This document shows, piece after piece, positions 60,593 to 64,000 of a stretch of 64,000 nucleotides of DNA. The position numbers and the translations under genes are program-made. The stretch is taken from positions 620,001-684,000 of the forward strand of contig NZ_JACYFR010000001.1 of assembly GCF_014837175.1 (NCBI RefSeq), written 5' to 3'. Under the pieces are notes generated by a model. It was not told the DNA's origin and ran no database searches. It saw nothing but the letters and a program-made list of their open reading frames with translations. The stretch's first letter is position 1. The number at the start of each line of letters is the position of its first letter. Source of the DNA: Cellulomonas sp. JH27-2 (GTDB lineage Bacteria > Actinomycetota > Actinomycetes > Actinomycetales > Cellulomonadaceae).

Positions 60593-62656
60593 TCACCGCC
60601 GGTGGTGCCCGCCGTTGCCGTACGACAGCCCGAACCCGTGAGAGAAGAGCGGGTCGGCGGAGTCGTCGGGCACGTCCCCGAGCTGCGCCTCGACGGCCGC
60701 CATGGACGACGGCAGCTCGAAGGGCAGCTTCCCACCAGGCGCGCGCTTGCCGAGGATCGTGTCGAGCAGGACGTCGTCGGACACGCCGTAGTTGGCGAGC
60801 ACCGCGGCGGCACGGTCGACCACGTCGGTGAGGATCAGCGGCCGGTCCAGCTTGGGCACGGCGATCGTCGGGACACCCGCCGCGGCGGCCGCGACGAAGG
60901 CCCGGTAGTCGGCCTCGGACCCCGTCCACGCCAGGCCCGTCAGGTCGTCGCCCGCACGCGGGTCGGCGAGCCGGACGATCGCGAGGTCGGCCTGCGCCAG
61001 GTCGGTCGTGACCTGCAGCCCGTGTGCGCGCGCCACGTCGGCAGAGACGCCCGACAGGTAGACCTTGCCGGCCTTCGACGCCTTGACGGGCAGCGTGCGG
61101 TGCTCGTTGGTGAGCAGGGTCAGCGACCGGGCCTGCGCCGCGTCGCCGACCTTCTGGAAGGCCGCGTTGCCGGCGATCTTCGCGGCCCTCTGCTCCGAGA
61201 CGTACGGGTTCTCGAACAGGCCGAGCTCGAACTTCTGCTGGAGCACGCGGAGCGCGGACTGGTCGACGCGGGCCGTGCTGAGCGCGCCGTCCGCGACGGC
61301 GGCCAGCACGTTGGACGGCTCGTTCGACCCGCCGATCTGGTCGACACCTGCGTTGATCGCCAGCGCGAACCGCTGGACCACCGTCAGGTCCTCGACACCC
61401 CACGGCATCCCGACGCCCCAGGACCCGATGAACGACGCGGGCGGACGGGTGTCCTGGCAGACCTGCGGGCAGTCGCCCGTGATCCCGAAGTCGGAGACGA
61501 TCACGCCCTTGAACCCGTACGTGCCGCGCAGCAGGTCCTGCAGCAGGAACGTCGAGAACCCGGCACCGGTCTGCTCGACGGCGTGGCCGCGGTAGACGAG
61601 GTCCTCGAGGATCGCGTAGGTCGGCATGATGCCCGCGGTCTTCGCGTCGAACGCGCCCGTGAACGGGATCAGGTGCTCGGCGAAGTTGTTGCCCGGGAAG
61701 GTCGCGTAGCGGCCGTAGTAGTAGTGGCTGTCGTACCCCTGCGCCTGGGCGCCGTAGCCCACCCAGTGCTTGGTGACGGTCGCGACGCTCGTGGGCTTCA
61801 GTCCGTGGTCGCCGTCCTGCAGGCCCTCGACGTAGGCCTCGACGTGCTTGCGTGCGTCGGCCGACGACGACCCGAACGTGCCGTTGATGCGCGTCCAGCG
61901 CGGTTCCGTCGCGATGTCCGCCTGGGGCGACAGCCCCTCCTGGATGCCGACCGCGCGGTACTCCTGGCGCACGATGTCACCCAGCTGCTCGGTGAGGCGT
62001 GGCGAGCCGGCCGCCGCCCAGCCGATCGCGTCGGGCATCGCGGTCACCCCCTGGCGCGCGACCGTCTGACCCTCGGTCGTGGAGAACCCGTTGCGCGGGT
62101 CGCTCGAGACGACCACCGGGATGCCGAGCCGCTGCTGCTCGGCCGCGGCCTGGACGGCGTTGTTCGCCGCGGCGATCTGCGCCGGCTGGGCCGACAAGCG
62201 CGTGATGAAGGTGGTCATGTGACGGTCGGCGACCAGCGTGGTGACGCCCGGGCTCGTCGTGTCGGCGAACTGGTACCCGGTCGCGGTCGTCGGGAGGGTG
62301 CCATGCACCAGCAGGCCCGCCTTCTCCTCGAGCGTCATGCGCCCGACGAGGTCCGCGGCACGCACCGACGCGGGCAGCCGCCAGTCCTCGTACCGCGTCA
62401 GTCGGCCGTTGCGGTCCAGGTCGCGGAACTGCCGGTGGTCGACCGTGATGATCGGGACGCCGCGCGTGCCGAGCACCGGCTGCTTCGACACATGGCCGCC
62501 GCCGTGGCCGTCGTGCTGCCCGCCGCCCGCTACCGCCGGCAGACCGGACAGCACGACGAGCGCACCCGTGAGCGCGCCGGCCGTCGCCAGTGCTGCCGCA
62601 CGCCGTGGCCGTCGTCGGGCGCGTCCTGGCTGTGCGCGATAGATCGTGGGGGTCAT
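60593..62656 (-). CDS. Secreted GH3 beta-glucosidase-like enzyme
   Basis: A 687-residue GH3 enzyme exported by a signal peptide (Arg-rich start, hydrophobic core about residues 20-42). An EF-hand-like calcium motif lies at 79-91 (DLDRNGRLTRYED). The (alpha/beta)8 domain carries Lys296-His297 (VTKHWVGYG) and the nucleophile Asp389 (VIVSDFG). The second domain ends near residue 680. The C-terminal tail is GNGGHHRR, with no binding module. AGGAGGA precedes the ATG. It probably releases glucose or another sugar from oligosaccharides made by enzymes such as the GH5 cellulase. Residues 400-410 contain an extra Cys pair. Confidence 0.93.
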   Translation of the reverse strand: MTPTIYRAQPGRARRRPRRAAALATAGALTGALVVLSGLPAVAGGGQHDGHGGGHVSKQPVLGTRGVPIITVDHRQFRDLDRNGRLTRYEDWRLPASVRAADLVGRMTLEEKAGLLVHGTLPTTATGYQFADTTSPGVTTLVADRHMTTFITRLSAQPAQIAAANNAVQAAAEQQRLGIPVVVSSDPRNGFSTTEGQTVARQGVTAMPDAIGWAAAGSPRLTEQLGDIVRQEYRAVGIQEGLSPQADIATEPRWTRINGTFGSSSADARKHVEAYVEGLQDGDHGLKPTSVATVTKHWVGYGAQAQGYDSHYYYGRYATFPGNNFAEHLIPFTGAFDAKTAGIMPTYAILEDLVYRGHAVEQTGAGFSTFLLQDLLRGTYGFKGVIVSDFGITGDCPQVCQDTRPPASFIGSWGVGMPWGVEDLTVVQRFALAINAGVDQIGGSNEPSNVLAAVADGALSTARVDQSALRVLQQKFELGLFENPYVSEQRAAKIAGNAAFQKVGDAAQARSLTLLTNEHRTLPVKASKAGKVYLSGVSADVARAHGLQVTTDLAQADLAIVRLADPRAGDDLTGLAWTGSEADYRAFVAAAAAGVPTIAVPKLDRPLILTDVVDRAAAVLANYGVSDDVLLDTILGKRAPGGKLPFELPSSMAAVEAQLGDVPDDSADPLFSHGFGLSYGNGGHHRR

Positions 62657-62873
62657 CGGGTCCTCCTGTCGCCCGGCCGGACCCAGCGCCGGCCGGCGAC
62701 CCTCGCGATGTCGACCCGGCCACGAGCTCGTCCCGCACCGAGGCCACCCGAGGTCGTCGTCGACCCGTGTTTTTCCGTCCGGCCTCTCCGGCCCGCGAGC
62801 CCGTCACCCTCGTCGGAGCGGCGCACCGCGGGCACCGGTCCACTCGGCACTGAGCGCGACCGGCACCGTCCAC

Positions 62874-62893
62874 CTTCACCCGCTCGGGTGAAG
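62874..62893. terminator. Short perfect hairpin between hypothetical and GH3 genes
   Basis: CTTCACCC-4-GGGTGAAG, an 8-bp stem with a tetraloop, lies 20 bases after the hypothetical gene's stop and about 220 bases before the GH3 start. It fits a terminator; an operator is also possible. The rest of 62657-62913 shows nothing clear. Confidence 0.5.
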
Positions 62894-62913
62894 CGTGCAA
62901 CCCCGCGCCCGCG

Positions 62914-63270
62914 TCAGACCGGTCGCGACCCGCGCCGCCAGGCGAGCAGCACGTAGAGCTCGCGCTCACCGGCCTGGCCCTCGAGCACGGCACGAGCGAG
63001 CGCCGGCTCCCCCGCCTGCTCGCACGACCACAGCTCGAAGTCGACGGCCTGCGACCAGGCCTCCGGCAGGTACCCCAGCACGGTGGCACCGTCGATCACC
63101 TTGACCACGCCGTGGTCCGTGCGGGCCAGCCCGACGGCGAACGTCTGCAGCGCGTGGTCCAGGTGCCGGCCCGCCGCGGCCTCGACGAACCCGCGCACGC
63201 GGACGGGCACGTGGCCGCCCGCGGCGGGCACCAGCCGGCCGGGCAGTCGCGTCGAGGACGAGCGGTCCAT
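62914..63270 (-). CDS. Hypothetical protein, HIRAN-like in places
   Basis: A 118-residue protein I do not recognise with confidence. A central pattern of strands (VPVRVRGFVEAAAG, then HGVVKVIDGATVLGYLPEAW) loosely resembles small beta-barrel domains such as HIRAN. The C-terminal half is helical and ends in an Arg-rich LAWRRGSRPV. There is no signal peptide or membrane helix. TACATT eight bases before the ATG suggests a leaderless mRNA. It lies between a dispersed repeat upstream and a hairpin downstream, with no operon partner. Confidence 0.6.
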   Translation of the reverse strand: MDRSSSTRLPGRLVPAAGGHVPVRVRGFVEAAAGRHLDHALQTFAVGLARTDHGVVKVIDGATVLGYLPEAWSQAVDFELWSCEQAGEPALARAVLEGQAGERELYVLLAWRRGSRPV

Positions 63271-63278
63271 GCGACGGG

Positions 63279-63284
63279 AATGTA
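63279..63284 (-). promoter_or_regulatory. -10 box of leaderless hypothetical gene
   Basis: AATGTA here reads TACATT on the minus strand, eight bases before the ATG at 63270. Confidence 0.45.
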
Positions 63285-63341
63285 CTCCTGCCACCTGACC
63301 GCGCCGACCGGCAGACTCCCCTGCGTGCCCGCTGGTCCCGT

Positions 63342-63412
63342 CGACGGGTCGCGGGTTCCTCGTCGGCTCGCTCGTTGCAACCCGCGATCCGACGAGCAAC
63401 CCGCGACTCGAG
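63342..63412 (-). repeat. Dispersed hairpin-rich repeat, copy 2
   Basis: A 71-base element, inverted relative to copy 1 at 48465-48535 and differing at about nine positions by eye. It lies 37 bases after the chitinase stop codon, as copy 1 lies just after an SDR gene. In both places the longer conserved block is CGACGAGGAACCCGCGACCC. Confidence 0.7.
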
Positions 63413-63449
63413 GGGTGGGAGCTCCGCCTGGTGGTGCACGGCGGAAGCC

Positions 63450-64000
63450 TCAGAGCGGGAGCCAGAGCGCCAGCACGTTCGGCGGCTCCCAACCGACGAG
63501 CGACGTGTGCGCCTGTCGGCACCGGTACTGCTTGCCGGCGTAGGTCACCACGTCACCGGTCGCGTAGGCATGGTTGGCGACCCAGGCGTTGCCCGACGAC
63601 GTGGGCGTCGGAGTCGGCGTCGGCGTCGGGGTCGACGTGGGGGTGGCCGTCGGAGTCGGCGTCGGCGTGGGGGTCGGCGTCGGAGTGGTGGTCGGCGTCG
63701 GCGTCGTCGTCGTGCGGAACAACGCCTTGGCGTTGTCCCCGAACGTCCACCCCTTCGACCCGTCCCAGTTGATCGACCACGTCATGAGCCCCTTGGGCGC
63801 GCCGCCCAGCTGCGACCACGCCTGCGACACGAGCGCGGGCGTCATGTACCCGCCGCCGGCACCGGGCTGGGCCGGCAGGCCGGGCACCTGCTTGTCGTAG
63901 GGCACGCGGATGGTCGTGCCCTGCACCGTCAGACCGGCGTCGAGGCACTTCGTCTGCGCCACGAACCCGGCCACCGTCCCGGCGGAGTACGAGCCGCCCG
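63450..64000 (-). CDS. GH18-like chitinase, C-terminal part, with CBM5/12
   Basis: The last 183 residues of a secreted enzyme whose start lies beyond the window. Residues seen first (GGSYSAGTVAGFVAQTKC, then GYMTPALVSQAWSQLGG and GLMTWSINWDGSKGW) fit the end of a GH18 chitinase barrel. A Thr/Pro linker of about 45 residues follows, then a chitin-binding module of the CBM5/12 type (AWVANHAYATGDVVTYAGKQ, then the aromatic WEPPNVLALWLPL end). It would degrade chitin outside the cell. The family is inferred from the C-terminus because the catalytic DxxDxDxE motif is out of view. Confidence 0.8.
   Translation of the reverse strand, partial: GGSYSAGTVAGFVAQTKCLDAGLTVQGTTIRVPYDKQVPGLPAQPGAGGGYMTPALVSQAWSQLGGAPKGLMTWSINWDGSKGWTFGDNAKALFRTTTTPTPTTTPTPTPTPTPTPTATPTSTPTPTPTPTPTSSGNAWVANHAYATGDVVTYAGKQYRCRQAHTSLVGWEPPNVLALWLPL

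Noticed and set aside
63595-63715. Short periodic repeat (gtcggcgtc type) that could suggest a tandem array or CRISPR
   Set aside because: It encodes the Thr/Pro linker of the chitinase. The cellulase linker near 49895-50035 is the same case.

Overview
The window is very G+C-rich, densely packed actinobacterial DNA. It has GTG starts, four-base ATGA/GTGA gene overlaps and TANNNT -10 boxes placed directly before start codons. The secreted plant-polymer and chitin enzymes suggest a Cellulomonas-like soil actinobacterium: a GH5 cellulase with a CBM2, two GH3 glycosidases, a pectinesterase, and a chitinase C-terminus with a chitin-binding module. I infer the genus only from this gene content. I see no rRNA, tRNA, CRISPR array, insertion sequence or prophage, so this looks like ordinary chromosome rich in accessory transport and stress genes.

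Layout. 1-3278 (minus) is a TetR-controlled sugar operon: acetyltransferase, TetR, APH-type kinase and a truncated GH3. 3404-7404 holds a pterin-dehydratase/VOC fusion, a TetR and a YbhF/YbhS-like ABC exporter with its two ATPase halves split into two genes. 7455-13059 is a redox cluster around an XRE/MmyB-type regulator (cupin, aldo/keto reductases, Zn alcohol dehydrogenase, DUF2255, carboxymuconolactone decarboxylase). 13110-15416 holds a VapBC pair and an arsenic module (arsC, arsM, arsR). 15438-20166 has regulator-target pairs, including a TetR/MFS pair. 20187-24303 has a pectinesterase, a second toxin-antitoxin pair and another TetR/MFS pair. 24424-29843 has assorted transporters and enzymes, then a PadR-DUF1048-DrrA-DrrB operon. 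30106-33234 has a YCII/ECF42 sigma pair and a protealysin-like M4 protease followed by an emfourin-like inhibitor. 33260-36161 includes a DUF5317 membrane protein coupled to two tandem 35-residue peptides that are missing from simple gene calls. 36300-40977 is an HtrA-MoxR-DUF58-vWA-vWA operon. 41036-49203 holds TetR- and MarR-controlled enzymes and an MFS pump. 49491-64000 has the cellulase, aminopeptidase N, a TetR beside a second DUF1048-like gene, a GNAT/P-loop fusion, a frameshifted TPR gene, an ECF sigma factor, a ClC channel, a secreted GH3 and the chitinase tail.

How it works together. The dominant pattern is the small regulatory cassette: a one-component repressor (seven TetR, two MarR, one each of ArsR, PadR and XRE) next to one pump or enzyme, with a readable palindromic operator between them. 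At 18 genes a TANNNT box lies 6-8 bases before the start codon, implying leaderless mRNAs. Several operators overlap that box, so repressor binding would also cover the transcript's first codon. Gene ends are often marked by strong GC hairpins, and one roughly 71-bp hairpin-rich repeat occurs twice, 15 kb apart.

The observations most worth following are the duplicated secreted-peptide genes behind the DUF5317 gene, the protease-inhibitor pair, the structured element at 29857-29961, and the single-base frameshift in a G7 run at 57092-57098.
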